64,000 bases of DNA from Haliclystus octoradiatus (GCA_916610825.1 OU744446.1:13946538-14010537); one strand, 5' to 3'. Positions 45,119 to 57,035 are shown, numbered from the stretch's first letter. Numbers and translations: made by a program. Notes: generated from the letters alone by a model not told the origin.

Positions 45119-46456
45119 ATGGCATCGTTCAAAGCAATGGAAAATGTTCTGAACAGCCTTGGTCTTTCTGACTTATTTGACTCATTTGTAAACGAAAAAA
45201 TTACACCAGATATCGTTCCAAAGCTATCTAATCTTCAGTTAACAGCACTTGGAGTTTCAGATCGGCAAAAAATCATGGAGTTACGCGTGTAGTGCACAGT
45301 ATTTGGATCATCTCAACCACACAAAGTAGAGAACAACTTGCATAGAGGAGCTCCCAAAATCCAAATTCCACCACGTATACTCACCGATTTGATTGAAGAC
45401 GGTTTCAAAGTAAAAGAAATTTCTTCTTTACTCGGAATTTCTGAAATAACAGTCTACCGCCGTTTAAGTGAACATGACATAAAAGTGAGAGATTTTAGTG
45501 ACATTTCTGATGCGACACTTTTAGTTATTCTTTGTGAACAATTTCCAAATTGTGGTGAAAGGTTTTTAAATGGAATGTTGAAGCAGGAAAATGGTTTAGT
45601 GTTACAACGTTCAAGGGTACGTGAAAGTCTCCTTAGAGTGGACTATGAAGGAGTTAAACGAAGGAAGAAGAATGGCCTTACTCGACGAGTTTATAATGTC
45701 CAGGGCTCTAACCATTTGTGGCATCTTGACACTCACCACAAACTAATACGGTGGTACTTCATTGTAATTGGAGTAATTGATGGGTTTAGCCGCCTCCCCG
45801 TTGTGCTTGATTGCACAACAAACAACAAAGCCATTACAGTTTTGAAGAGTGAATGGTGTTGACGAATATGGTTTGCCGTACCGTGTGCGTTCTGACAAAG
45901 GCATGGAAAATGTCCTTGTAGCAGATTTCATGCTTGAAAAACGTGGTGTTGATAGTGGAAACATGATCACAGGCAAGAGTACACACAATCAACGCATAGA
46001 ACGCTTGTGGAGAAATGTTTTCTCAAGTGTGCTGAGCTACTTCTATGAATTATTTCATTTGATGGAAGATGAGGGTATACTTGACCCTTTGGACGACACC
46101 CACCTGGCATGCCTACACTTCGTATATCTTCCGAAAATCAACGAGAGACTGGAAAAAAGCTTAGGAAAATCACCGAATGAGAACCATAAAAACATCTATT
46201 GTGGTTATCTGGACAGATGAACAACCACATTGGTGTAAGTCTTAGTGAAAATGATTTGCAACTTTATGGAGTTGAAGGTGAAGTAGGAGAAAATGAAAAT
46301 TTGGATAAAAGTGGAAGACCCATATTTTCAGAGCCAGCAATCCTTTCCCACGAAACCATTGCATCCATACGCAATTTAGGAAAGTCAGATCTCTATCAAG
46401 AAAGCACGGGTATTGATTACTTTCTTGATGTATTGAATATTTTACAGTCCATGTAG
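45119..46456 (+). pseudogene. SAM-HTH-DDE integrase-type transposase (interrupted)
   Basis: Begins with a 57-codon SAM-like domain (LGLSDLFDSF..., LTALGVSDRQKI), then an in-frame TAG at 45290-45292. The same frame continues as a helix-turn-helix (ISSLLGISEITVYRRL), then an integrase core: D in HLWHLDTHHKL (45728-45730), D in RSDKGMEN (45894-45896), E in [10 protein letters not shown] (45999-46001), 34 residues between the last two. Frameshifts lie near 45845 and 46200; the third piece ends LNILQSM. An AATAAA follows at about 46466. All catalytic residues survive, but one stop and two shifts make this copy non-functional unless decoded unusually. Confidence 0.87.
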
Positions 46457-46834
46457 TTTGAAAAAAATAAAAAAATATTATCACATATAAACCTACTGCA
46501 CATTTTGTCTTTTTTCCAGACGTTGAAAACAAAAAATAATATAATGGGGTTATATTTAATAATTTGATAAACACATGTGCAAATATAAATTCCATGCTCC
46601 CTCTTTACTTGATTTATTTAATTCATGATAAAACTTTTCCTCGTAAATTATACATTCTTTCAAAATTTTACATCTTAACATATCTTTATTTTAATCAAAT
46701 AAACTTAAAACAAAACTAGTAAATTAATTTTAATTTCAAAATAACAAATAAATGTCTGATAAACTTGAAGAGGAGTACATGCTATAAATATATGAAAAAC
46801 CACCATAATACCACTGTGAAAACTAGTTCACGAC
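46457..46834. other. Spacer between the two transposon genes
   Basis: AT-rich 3' UTR region of both convergent genes. One GTTCATGAAC lies at ~46839. Nothing else is seen. Confidence 0.5.
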
Positions 46835-47251
46835 TCAGTTCATGAACTTGAAATGACATATAAAATTTATGGTCCAAGACCTCCCTCTCCTATAAGATTG
46901 GTTGTGGCTGGGCTGTCTCCTTGCTCCATTACCTGCACCGGCTCCACGTCTTCCTCCGCGAATTGCTCTGTGTCCTTGAAATAAAAAATTTCGCCGTTCT
47001 CTGATTACATCTCTCGATGTGCTTGCAGTTGTTGGTTGTGCAAATTCTAATTCTTGCTGTTGCCGACATTTATCTTTAAGGCGTATTCTGTCACCAATGG
47101 CAGAAACGCCAAGACGAACAAGATCAGCATCTTGGAGTAATGGGATCATATAATGATCCAATTTCTCTTCTTTGAACTTATCAATTAAATTCGACAACCC
47201 AATCGTTGTTAATATGTCTGAAATTATCGAGGTAGTCGAGGAGGACGCCAT
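46835..47251 (-). CDS. SAM-domain protein with RGG-rich tail, transposon accessory
   Basis: 138 aa from the Met beginning MASSSTTS (a longer frame extends 20 codons upstream, to 47311). Residues ~8-58 form a SAM-like domain (ILTTIGLSNLIDKF, LVRLGVSAIGDRIRL). It aligns by eye with the SAM of the transposase: GLS.L.D.F..EK then LGVS. A basic Gly/Arg tail follows (AIRGGRRGAGAGNGARR, YRRGRS), suited to nucleic-acid binding. It lies inside the transposon, convergent with the transposase, and is read inward from the right terminal repeat. It is unbroken while the transposase is broken. The role (oligomeric partner or end-binding protein) is inference. The last ~13 residues look like read-through into non-coding sequence. 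Confidence 0.72.
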   Translation of the reverse strand: MASSSTTSIISDILTTIGLSNLIDKFKEEKLDHYMIPLLQDADLVRLGVSAIGDRIRLKDKCRQQQELEFAQPTTASTSRDVIRERRNFLFQGHRAIRGGRRGAGAGNGARRQPSHNQSYRRGRSWTINFICHFKFMN

Positions 47252-47365
47252 TTTTAATCCGACTACAAGTCTCTTCGTAACAATGCAAAATGGAGCCTCA
47301 ATCCAGAACAACCCTCACTTTGGCGCGACACTTCACTTTAGTCTAGTCATAGGTTATGGTCTGGA

Positions 47366-47530
47366 CAAAGTTTTTAGACATAAAGTTTTTAGACATAAAG
47401 TTGTTAGACATAAAGTTTTCAAACATAAGTTTTTAGACATAAAATTTTCAGACATAAAGTTTCTAGACATAAAGTTTTTAGACATAAAGTTTTTAGACAT
47501 AAAGTTTTCAGACATATAGTTTTTAGACAT
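47366..47530. repeat. 16-bp tandem array TTTTTAGACATAAAGT
   Basis: About ten units of ~16 bp with small variations. It abuts the inner edge of the right terminal repeat and has no counterpart at the left end. Confidence 0.9.
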
Positions 47531-47832
47531 AAAGTTATTGAAGATGATATAAAGTTTTCAAAGATGATATAAGGTTTTCAAAGATGATATAAAGTTTTCA
47601 AAGATGATATAAGGTTTTCAAAGATGATATAAAGTTTTCAATGATAATATAAAGTTCTCAATGATGATATAAAGTTTTCAGAGATAATACAAAGTTGCTT
47701 TGATTGACCATATAATGTTATTTGATATGATATAATGTTTTTAAGGATGATATAAAGTTTTTGTGGATGATATAAAGTTTTTGAGGGTGATATAAAGTTG
47801 TTTTCCTATTTGTGGCAGGAACGGCGTTCCAT
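47531..47832. repeat. Right terminal inverted repeat
   Basis: Inverse of 44747-45048, with units of the type GATGATATAAAGTTTTCAAA. It ends in GGCAGGAACGGCGTTCCAT. Confidence 0.92.
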
Positions 47833-48146
47833 ATGTGTTGTTATCGATTAAACATTTAGGAGAGCAATCCAAAATAATTTTGTTTGTAATTAAAAAGTCA
47901 ATGCCTAAAATTGGTTGCGTGACATCAGCAACAACAAAAGTGTGTGTAAAACGACGACGTAAACGAGGGAGGCTTATTTCGCAATGTAAATTACCAGAAA
48001 CGTTAATTGGGCGACCAGAGGCCGAAATTAAAGAAACGTTTGTATTTGAAACGAGGACATTGTTTGAGTTGACAATAGAAGAAGGTATAATAGAAACAGA
48101 AGAACCTGTGTCAATTAAAAATGCTAATGGTGGGAATTGTTGAAGG
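47833..48146 (-). pseudogene. Gypsy aspartic protease fragment
   Basis: On the minus strand, FLIDTGSSVSIIPS holds the active-site DTG (codons 48112-48104), and ILGIDFL is the second family motif. It is cut at both ends by the BEL and DNA-transposon insertions. The frame is open throughout, so the plus-strand ORF over the same bases is its shadow. Confidence 0.85.
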
Positions 48147-48488
48147 TGTTCTGGCGGAAATCCTTATTATTCTGTTATTATATTCTTACAGTTGAATTTA
48201 TACTTTAGTTGAATAGTTTATAGCCTCTTTTTGATTTATAATAGTAATGCATAATTTATGCAATATATTCTTAATTATTTTATGACGTCTTGTAACCTAT
48301 ATATATATCCTGTAATCATTTTGAATTAGTTAGTTATGCGGTAGTTTTGTGGAGTGTTAAGCTAACTCCTCATTAGAAAGAAAGTAAAGTAAGATTGGTT
48401 GTGTTCATTTGTGTGGTTCATCCAATGCTTGATCTTTTGAGTTTAAATAACACATATATTATAAATACAGTCCTCATTCGTAAGAACA
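48147..48488 (+). repeat. BEL/Pao 5' LTR
   Basis: 342 bp, TG...CA. Followed after one base by TGGTGACGACGACCGG, a probable primer-binding site (TGG start) whose tRNA I have not identified. Confidence 0.93.
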
Positions 48489-49326
48489 AGTGGTGACGAC
48501 GACCGGAGAACAACTGGCAATCAATTTCAATTCAGAAGCATTTGAAAGAACAACGAATAACTGGAATTTGAAATCGATTGATATATCCTAAGGATTGGTG
48601 AGATTGTTCAAATTTGATACAATAATACTTGATAAATAGATAGCTGTCAACCTATAGCTATTCTGAAAATTAGATAGAAATCTTTGTAGTTTACTCTTGA
48701 TTTTAACGTTAATCAAGAAGACACGCCCTGAGGCGTAAATAGTAGAACCTTTCAATTTGAATGAAAACTTGTTATCCCTTCTTTGACTAAAACCCTAAGA
48801 ACTTCATTAAAAACCAATTTCCTCATTTCTGTAGTAAAAACAATAGGTTTATTGAATTTATTGCAATTGTGCAATTTATATGTTAGAGACAGTCATTTGA
48901 AAAAACGTTGATATTGAACGGCGACTGTCTACTGTTGTTCAATTAAATTGAATATTTGTTAAAACAATATATAAACTATATTAAAAAGTGTTGAAAGTAT
49001 ACACAAGCTGAAAAGTATAGTTTATTGTTTTAAAAGTCAAAAAACATATTTAAAATTGAATAGCGATAATATCACATGAAATAGTAAAGTGATAAATGTT
49101 GAAGTTGTTTATTGAAATATTGATATTGAAGTGAAAGGATATGAAACAAAAACAATTATAGAAATTGAAAAGTGAATTGATGAAAACTGCAATAGTTTAA
49201 CTGTATAAATGTTGTTTATTTGTGGTACAAATAATATTAAAAAATAAAAAAAATAAATAATAATAATTTGAATTGAAAAGTTATTAATTTTACTGAATAC
49301 GTATTCTCCTTTCTGCTAATCCTTGT
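48489..49326 (+). other. BEL/Pao untranslated leader
   Basis: Begins with the probable primer-binding site. The rest is AT-rich with no ORF worth naming before the gag Met. Confidence 0.6.
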
Positions 49327-52300
49327 ATGATCGGAAGCATGTCAGAGCAAGAAACGGAAGACTCTGCCAACGTGAATGACGTACAGAGTACATCAAATAA
49401 ACCTTCATCGTCGTCTATTCAAAAAATAGTCAGAAACCTCAAAAACAAAAGAGGTGCCCAAAAGGCACAAGTAACACGATCTGTAGCAAAAATAAATGAA
49501 TTGAGTAAGTCATCAGATAACATTAAGGTTCTTCGAAAAACATTATCTATTATTGAAGAGAAGCAAAAAGCTGTCGCAGGCCTTACGGATGAGCTTGCCG
49601 AGTTTCTTTCGGAAGAAGAATTTGTAATTGAATCAGAATATGTTGCTGATTTGTTAGATGAAGTACTAAATGCCTATACAACCGTCGAAAATTATGCAAC
49701 AAGGCATAAAATAGAAGATACACCGAAAGTAGAAGGTGCGTTTCAAAATAGCGTCGCAAAATCTACTATAAGCGATAGACATGAAAGTTGTTCTGTGCAT
49801 AGCTCAATGCCAGATCTAGAACGTGGATCAAATAGGAGCAGTATTGCCGGTAATAAAAACAATAAAACAAGCCACGCAGGCTCTGTAAAGAAAGTAGAAC
49901 AACTCAAGTGCGGTACTAGCATTTCATCACACAACGATGACAGAATGGCAGATTTCATAAATCAAAATGAGAAAATCAGAAATAAAACTGATTGGATTAC
50001 CAAATTTGTAGAATACGGAGATTGTAAACAATCAACGTCAAAAGGCCACAATAAATCTTCTTTAAAAGTAAAACCCCCACTGTTTGACGGCAATCTACTC
50101 AATTGGTCTTCCTGGAGTGAGTTATTTTTTGCCTTAGTTCATTCGACCGATAAATCGGCCTGAGAAAAAATGTCTTTGTTAATGCAATGTTTATCGGATG
50201 AGTGCAAAATCGTAATTCGTGGATTAGGAAGTACTGAAGCCGATTACTCGGATGCACTTCGTCTTTTGAGAGATCGTTTCGGCAACTCAGATGAGCTAAA
50301 AAGGGCACATCACAAAGCATTAACAAAACTTGACGGAGTTTCGGATGATAATAATCCAACTGAATTTGTACGGTTTGTTGATTCGGCGGTAAGCCATCTG
50401 AGAGTTTTATCACGAAAATTAGTAGAGGGTGAAAGCCTCTCTGAAGTAATTTTGTTGGAATTGGAAAGTAAATTGCCAATATCCACTAAATTAGACTGGC
50501 GCGATTACATAACAGTAACAGATACTTTCAATACTTTAGAAGCTTTCTCTGATTGGCTACGTCAGCGTGCTGAAAAGTACAGACGCTGGGAGGACATATC
50601 CTTAAATCAATTGTCTATAAGTAAAAATCAACAAGCAATAGATTTGACTAAAAATAGCCACAAGAAACAAGTTAGGACAAATACGCAAAAGTCGCGGGTA
50701 ATTACATTTAAATGTAGTTTCTGTCAGGAAAATCACAAAACTTCTGATTGCACAGTTTTTAAAGCTTTAGACGTACAAAAGAGATTAGAATTTGTGAAAG
50801 AAAACCGTTTGTGTTTCAGTTGCCTTTACAAAGGTCAAACACCACATTTTGCTAGAAACTGTCGTTATAGGAAACGTTGCGATGTTAATGATTGCAGATC
50901 ATACCATCACCCTCTTTTGCATGAAGAGGCAGCGTCAAGTCAAAACAATCATACTCAAAGCACAAATCAGGACAAAAATACGCAATCCACAGTAGTTGCA
51001 AATTCGGCAAATTCAAAACGAATTAAAATTGCATTCGGGACAACTAGTGTTGACGTCAAAGGTGTCAACGGAACTATAATTAAAGCTACAGTTATGTTAG
51101 ACGAAGGCTCTGATTCTACTTTAGTTTCAGAATCATTAATTTCAAAACTCGGGCTAGCAAACTATAATGAGCGAAAATGGCTGACTGTAAAGGGTGTGTC
51201 AGGTATTGAAAACAGATACCTTTCAAGTAACCTAAAACTAGATATTTTGAGCGGTGACTTTTCTACCAAAATAGATGCTTGGTCGTTACCAAAGGTTTGC
51301 GAAACAGTACCCTCAATTGAATGGCCAAACATAAAAGACCAATGGTCGCATTTAGCAGGTTTACCTTTAACGTCTACAGGAGGGAAGGTAGATATTCTAA
51401 TAGGGCTAGATAACACCATGTTGCTTACTCCAATAGATACCAGACACGGAAAAGAAAACAAACCATTTGCAATCAAAACCAAGCTGGGCTGGATTGCAAG
51501 AGGAAATATCGCAGGTGAAGCAATGAATGCCAATCTATCAGTTGTGAAAGTTAACACAAGTCAATGTGAATGTTACCATGAGCTTGATGTGTCTTTTAAA
51601 CGATTTTGGAATGCTGAGAATTTTGGAGGTGAGAACAAGAATAGTGTAGTATTAAGTGCTGATGATCAGCGAGCTCTCGATATTATAAAAAATGGTCTGA
51701 AGAAGTTAGAATCTGAGCCAGGGTATGAAGCAGCTCTGCCATGGAAAGAAGGCGAGCCGGAATTAGAAAATAACTTCTTTTTAGCACAATCTCGCTTTAA
51801 TAATCTTGAACGGCAATTTTCAAGAAAACCAGATTATGCATCTGAATATAAAGAAGCGATTGATAAATATTTGAACGAGGGGTATGCACATGAGATAATT
51901 AATTCAAACGTTACAACAGATAGTGATGTATGGTACTTACCTCATCATGGTGTGTACAAAAAGTCTAGCAGTAACAGTAAATTGCGTGTCGTTTTTGATT
52001 CAGCCGCACAGTTTCAAGGGAAATGTCTCAACGATTCCCTGTTAAGAGGACCACCTTTACAAAACGATCTATCTAAAATTTTGTTATCTTTTAGAGAATT
52101 TTCAGTAGCATATTGTGGAGATATTCAGGCAATTGTTTTCTCGTGTTCAATTGCGTCCTGAAGATGCACGATTTCATAGGTTTTTGTGGCGGACTGATGA
52201 GTCGGAAGCCGTGAAAGTATTTCAAATGGACAGGTTACCGTTCGGTGATGCTCCATCGCCATGTGTAGCTCTTTCTACAGTATTAAAAACAGCTGAAGAT

Positions 52301-54829
52301 TTTTCATATATAGTAAACAACCAACAGGAATGCAAAAATGCAATAATAAATAATTTGTATGTAGATGATTATTGCGATAGTTGCAAAAATGACGAACATG
52401 CAATTAATAGAGCTATAGGTGTTAAAGATATCTTAGCTAACGGTGATTTTCATTTGAGAAAATGGGTATCGAATTCTCAAAAGTTTTGTAAGAGTCTTGG
52501 AGGAGAATCGGATAATCCCATTGCTCTAGGACAAAACGATTCTTGTTCAAAAGTTTTAGGTCTGTGCTGGGATCATTCAAATGACATAATGTTTTATGCC
52601 AGAGCAGTAACAGAAGGAGCAATGCAAGCAGATAATTTAACACGTAGGACATGTTTAAGTCAATTGAGCGGTGTCTTTGATCCGTTGGGTTTGGCAGCGC
52701 CTATAACTGTGAAAGGCAAAATATTAATGCAGCGTTCAACTATTCGAGGTACCACGTGGGACGAACCACTACCAGCAGATTTAGTAAAATCCTGGCAAGA
52801 ATGGCAAGAAAGTGTTAAATCTCTAGATTCTTTAAAAATCGAACGATGTTTGAAACCTTATAAAGTACAGCAATCACAGCTACATACTTTTTGTGACGCA
52901 TCTGAAGAGGCATTTGCGGCTGCTATCTATATAAGATCAACTTTAGATAACGGAAATATAGTATGTCGCCTAGCAATGGCAAAAACCTGAGTTGCACCGA
53001 AGAAATCAATTTCAGTAGCTAAACTAGAATTGCAAGCAGCCTTACTAGGTTCAAGGTTAGCGAGTCATGTAGAGGAAGCCCTCAGTTCTAAACCCGTAAA
53101 AAGATATTTCTGGACAGATAGTACCTGTGTAAGGAATTGGATTCGATGCAGTTTCTTTATTTATAAATCGTTTGTAGCAAATCGCATCGGTGAAATTCAG
53201 TCTCTGACCTCTCCAACAGAGTGGTATCATTTACCGGGCAAGCTGAATGTTAGTGACTTTGCAACACGTTCGAACATTTGCGAGATTCCAGATTCTTGGT
53301 TTTATGGACCTGATTTTCTATATCTTAATGAGGGGGAGTGGCCCAAAGATTTGCTTTTTAACAAACCCGAGATTGAGCTCAGACCAAAATGTTTGACGGC
53401 TCAAATTTCTTCTTTTGATTGGGACAGTTTTGTGATAAAAGGAGGTTGTAATGTTGAAGATTTGAAAGAAGGTGATAATCTTAGAGTGATTAAACAATCT
53501 CAAAATGAACGGTACAGTGATGAGATTAAACGGTTAAGAAAAGGTATGTCAATAAGTAAAACGTCGTCATTGTCACCTTTGACACCTTTTCTGGATAAAA
53601 ATGACGTTTTACGTGTGGGGGGAAGATTGGGTAATGTTGAGTTACCATATGACTCTATCCATCCCATTATTTTACCAAAAAGACATACAATCTCTATAAA
53701 ATTAGTTAAATATTTTCATAATAAATGTAGTCATGGTGGCGTAAACTATGTCCTAGGACATATGAGACAGCATTTTTGGTTAATCGGTGGTAGGGAAGCT
53801 ATTAAAAAGCACACAATGATGTGCCGGCAATGCCGTGAGCATAAATGCAAACCTATAACACAGCTGATGGCAGATCTACCAAAGGAGAGATTAGCAATAG
53901 GTAAACCGGTATTTTTTAATACTTCAGTAGATTATTTTGGCCCTCTGGAAATTCTAGAAGGCAGAAATAAAGTTGTAAAGCGATATGGGGCAATATTCAC
54001 TTGCATGACAAGTCGAGCAGTACATCTGGAAGTAGCTGTGTCCCTCTCAACACCAGATTTTTTAAACGCCTTTGAGCGATTTCGTAATTGTAGAGGTACT
54101 CCTTCTTTGCTATATTCGGATAACGGCTCAAATTTCGTTGGAGCCGAAAATGAATTAAAACAGGAAATTGATAAATTGCTGAAAGATAAAAATTTATCTG
54201 AAAAGTTTAATGAGCATGGAATTAAATGGAAATTTCAACCACCTGCTGCACCCCATTGGGGCGGTGTACATGAAGCATTAGTAAAAAGCAGTAAAAATGC
54301 CATGTATTAAGTGTTACGGAGCAGAGAAAGCTCACTTCGTCATCTGAGAGACGATGAGTTTAGAACACTATTAGCAGAGATCATGGGTATTTTGAATTCC
54401 AGACCCCTAACATATGTTGGTAATGATCCAAACGATCTGACAATTTTGACCCCAAATCATTTCCTATTGCAACGTGCAACCCTTGCCCCACCACCTGGTG
54501 ATTTCTCCTCTCTACATCCCCAGAATAGTTTCAAGTTGGTGCAACATCTAGTTAACCAAATATGGCAAATTTGGCAGAAGGAATATTTACCAACCATCAT
54601 TCGAAGATCGAAATGGCGCACAAAAGAAAAGGATATCCAGATTGGAGATTTAGTGCTCATATTGGACAAAAACTTACCAAGAGGCCAATGGAGATCTGGC
54701 ACAGTGGTCAAAGTTCATGTTGGAAAGAATGACCTGGTGAGAGCAGCAACGATCAAAACGCCAGAAGGTGATGTGCTGCGACCAATTTCAAAGTTGTGCT
54801 TGTTGGAGTCAGCTGTAGATCGACCATGA
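49327..54829 (+). pseudogene. BEL/Pao gag-pol, four disabling changes
   Basis: One long gag-pol frame broken by TGA at 50161-50163, a one-base shift near 52130, TGA at 52988-52990 and TAA at 54308-54310. The stops are in frame with both sides. Domains in order: gag; zinc knuckles (CSFCQENHKTSDC, CFSCLYKGQ...HFARNC); protease (MLDEGSDSTLVS, the BEL form); reverse transcriptase with YVDD (52358-52369) and LPFGDAPSP; RNase H (FWTDSTC); integrase with a zinc motif, then D in SVDYFGPLE, D in YSDNGSNFVG and E in HWGGVHEALVKS; C-terminal DUF-like tail to 54829. This copy cannot make an intact polyprotein, though its LTRs say it landed recently. Confidence 0.92.
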
Positions 54830-54869
54830 TCAAATGCATGAAGACAAAGATGGTCGATGAGGGGGAGGA

Positions 54870-55215
54870 TGTTCTGGCGGAAATCCTTATTATTCTGTTA
54901 TTATATTCTTACAGTTGAATTTATACTTTAGTTGAATGAATAGTTTATAGCCTCTTTTTGATTTATAATAGTAATGCATAATTTATGCAATATATTCTTA
55001 ATTATTTTATGACGTCTTGTAACCTATATATATATCCTGTAATCATTTTGAATTAGTTAGTTATGCGGTAGTTTTGTGGAGTGTTAAGCTAACTCCTCAT
55101 TAGAAAGAAAGTAAAGTAAGATTGGTTGTGTTCATTTGTGTGGTTCATCCAATGCTTGATCTTTTGAGTTTAAATAACACATATATTATAAATACAGTCC
55201 TCATTCGTAAGAACA
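54870..55215 (+). repeat. BEL/Pao 3' LTR
   Basis: 346 bp, near-identical to the 5' LTR, followed by the GAAGG duplication. Confidence 0.95.
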
Positions 55216-55380
55216 GAAGGTGTCCTGTTATGTACAAAAATGAGCCACGTTGAACCGATTCAAGTTCAACGTGGTTTATTAGTTTCCCGGAATAGGTGAA
55301 GAGGAACAAGAATTTGTAGGCGAATTTGAGTTTGATGATGTAGAAGTCGATCGGATATTATCAGGCTTTGTGGCAGGCCA
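55216..55380 (-). other. Continuation of the interrupted Gypsy element
   Basis: Removal of the BEL element joins this segment to the Gypsy protease frame at 48146, and the minus-strand frame stays open for about 35 codons here. It is too short to name a domain. Confidence 0.5.
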
Positions 55381-55429
55381 TTGGCACCAGGTAGTACAAC
55401 TTTTAGCCTTAGCAGCATAGAAAATATGA

Positions 55430-56145
55430 GAGCGACACATTTTTGGTTTTGGTTGAACGGTGTTGGTTTCCCCTCAGAAGTAAAAACTGTACTGCCTAAT
55501 CATCGGGAGGCCAAATTTTATAGGGAAGACCCTGGCTCTAATTCATCAGACGGCTTACTCACTACAATTTGATGGGATAAAAAAGCAAACGAAGCGTGTA
55601 TTGTCGTATCAACCTTTGCTGAGGCAGAGTACGTAACACTGCAAAGAAGAACAGAACACGTAGAAGTACCTACATCAATATAACATTCACATGAATGTGT
55701 GTGACCTGGCAGATCAAATGACATCGTACTATCATCAATATCAACGCAAGGTCATAAAATGGTGGAAAAGAATTTTCTTGTGGCTGCTTGAAATTACTCA
55801 AGTAAACGCTCATATTTTGTTTGTTCTTGCCAATTCAGAAAATGCAATGGCCAAGAAGAATTTACTTCAGTTCAAAAAAGATCTTCTGAATGAGATGATG
55901 GAATGGGCACTCACAGAGAATACTGAGGCTGACCAGAATTCCAGAAGACAAGTCCTCCCACCTGCTCTTTTCTAGAGAGAATGTCTCTAAATTAGCACCT
56001 AGTAAAATATGTTGATGATGACAGGGTGTGTGTAGTGTGCAGCAAGCCAAGTAATAGAAAAAGAACCAAATTTATTTGTAGTGGATGTGAAGACTATCCT
56101 CACCTGCACCCCAGGGACTGCTTTGAAAATACCACACTCAAGTAA
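55430..56145 (+). pseudogene. piggyBac transposase remnant
   Basis: Frame pieces spell the C-terminal part of a piggyBac/PGBD transposase: WDKKANEACIVVSTF, then DLADQMTSYYHQYQRKVIKW, LEITQVNAHILF, and finally a Cys-rich zinc domain (CVVCSKPSNRKRTKFICSGC...H...C) near 56030-56140. Stops and frameshifts abound, and the N-terminal and catalytic core are absent or unrecognisable. No TTAA-flanked ends were located. Confidence 0.8.
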
Positions 56146-57035
56146 AATACAAATAGATATCAACTTCTGACAATATAATTATATATGTTGATCCAATGTA
56201 AATATTTGCGTTTATACCTTTCATGATATCATTTGACTAATAATAGAATACAAACTTGTGAGATCAAACATTTCGATAAATGTTTTTGTTATTTGTGTAG
56301 AAATAAAAGCGATAAATGTTTTTAATTTAATTCATATGCTTGCAGTTATCAATTAGAGTTTTGTTGCGATGTAACCACAAGACAGATGTAATTCTTCAAA
56401 ATTCTCAAGTATTTGCCTTCATTTTTGCTGCACCATAGCAGTAAAATATACAATTCTTACCCGCTTGTAAAGTGAAAACATTCGATGCTTTGCTCCTTCA
56501 TAACTCCCCATTGTCACATCGAAAAGGGAAGAGTTGCTTTTCTTCTGCCATGCAGTGTTGTTGTGGAATAGTAATGATTTACATACGTGCAAAATGCTTT
56601 CCTACGCAACACAAGCTACACAAAATATTCAACCAAAACAATGTCAAGGTCAGCTACAGTGAATCAATAATTTTTTTTCCAAATAATAAAAACGATGCTT
56701 GCCTGATGATCGCCGTATGGCGTGAAACTCGGAGTAGCGAGAACAGTATATCTCTTTTTTGACTTATTTTATTTATTTATTTATTTATTAAAGCTCTGAT
56801 ATTTATCATAGAGCATTTTACCTACACAAATGTGGACAACTTTACATTATTTATCTATATTAATGTCTACATACTAGAAGGGTCATACGTCTTAGGTGGG
56901 TTTATTATTCATCCTGACCTAAGTCACGATTTTATCATTTGTTGCTATTAGTCTAGTAACAGTCTTGACATGTGATCGAGCACATACAAGTTATTTCCTT
57001 CTTTGTGTTTTGTCCGTAACAAAATCTGATGTGGT
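56146..57035. other. Unassigned AT-rich segment
   Basis: Holds an (ATTT)n tract at 56763-56790. The ORF at 56472-56762 resembles nothing I know. Confidence 0.5.

Larger units (their letters stand above)
44747..47832. mobile_element. 3.09-kb DDE-integrase DNA transposon with two SAM-domain genes
   Basis: Bounded by 302-bp terminal inverted repeats that begin ATGGAACGCCGTTCCTGCC. Flanks ATGTGTTT (44739-44746) and ATGTGTTG (47833-47840) give a 7-of-8-bp target duplication, and the interrupted Gypsy frame resumes when element plus one flank is removed. Two genes run inward from the two ends: a SAM-HTH-DDE protein (+, broken) and a SAM-RGG protein (-, intact). The DDE domain is the retroviral-integrase-like kind found in eukaryotic IS3EU or Ginger-type transposons; I lean to IS3EU but cannot confirm. 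Confidence 0.88.
41948..48146 (-). mobile_element. Ty3/Gypsy retrotransposon, interrupted host of two later insertions
   Basis: Minus-strand order is protease (48146-47833), reverse transcriptase (44746-43873), RNase H and integrase (43870-41948). A DNA transposon (44747-47832) separates protease from reverse transcriptase, and a BEL element (48147-55215) interrupts the element just upstream of the protease motif. When these are removed in thought, the frame of the protease piece continues into the 44.7-kb piece. The 5' part (gag, 5' LTR) is not recognised; a short remnant continues at 55216-55380. Confidence 0.88.
48147..55215 (+). mobile_element. BEL/Pao LTR retrotransposon, full length, 7.07 kb
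   Basis: LTRs at 48147-48488 and 54870-55215 start TGTTCT and end AGAACA. They look identical except for a 4-bp GAAT/GAATGAAT difference. GAAGG flanks both sides (48142-48146 and 55216-55220), a clean 5-bp target duplication. The polypurine tract GAGGGGGAGGA precedes the right LTR. It is inserted in the Gypsy element at 48146. Confidence 0.96.

Noticed and set aside
47835-48143. Plus-strand 102-aa ORF
   Set aside because: It is the shadow of the Gypsy protease frame on the minus strand, which carries DTG and ILGIDFL.
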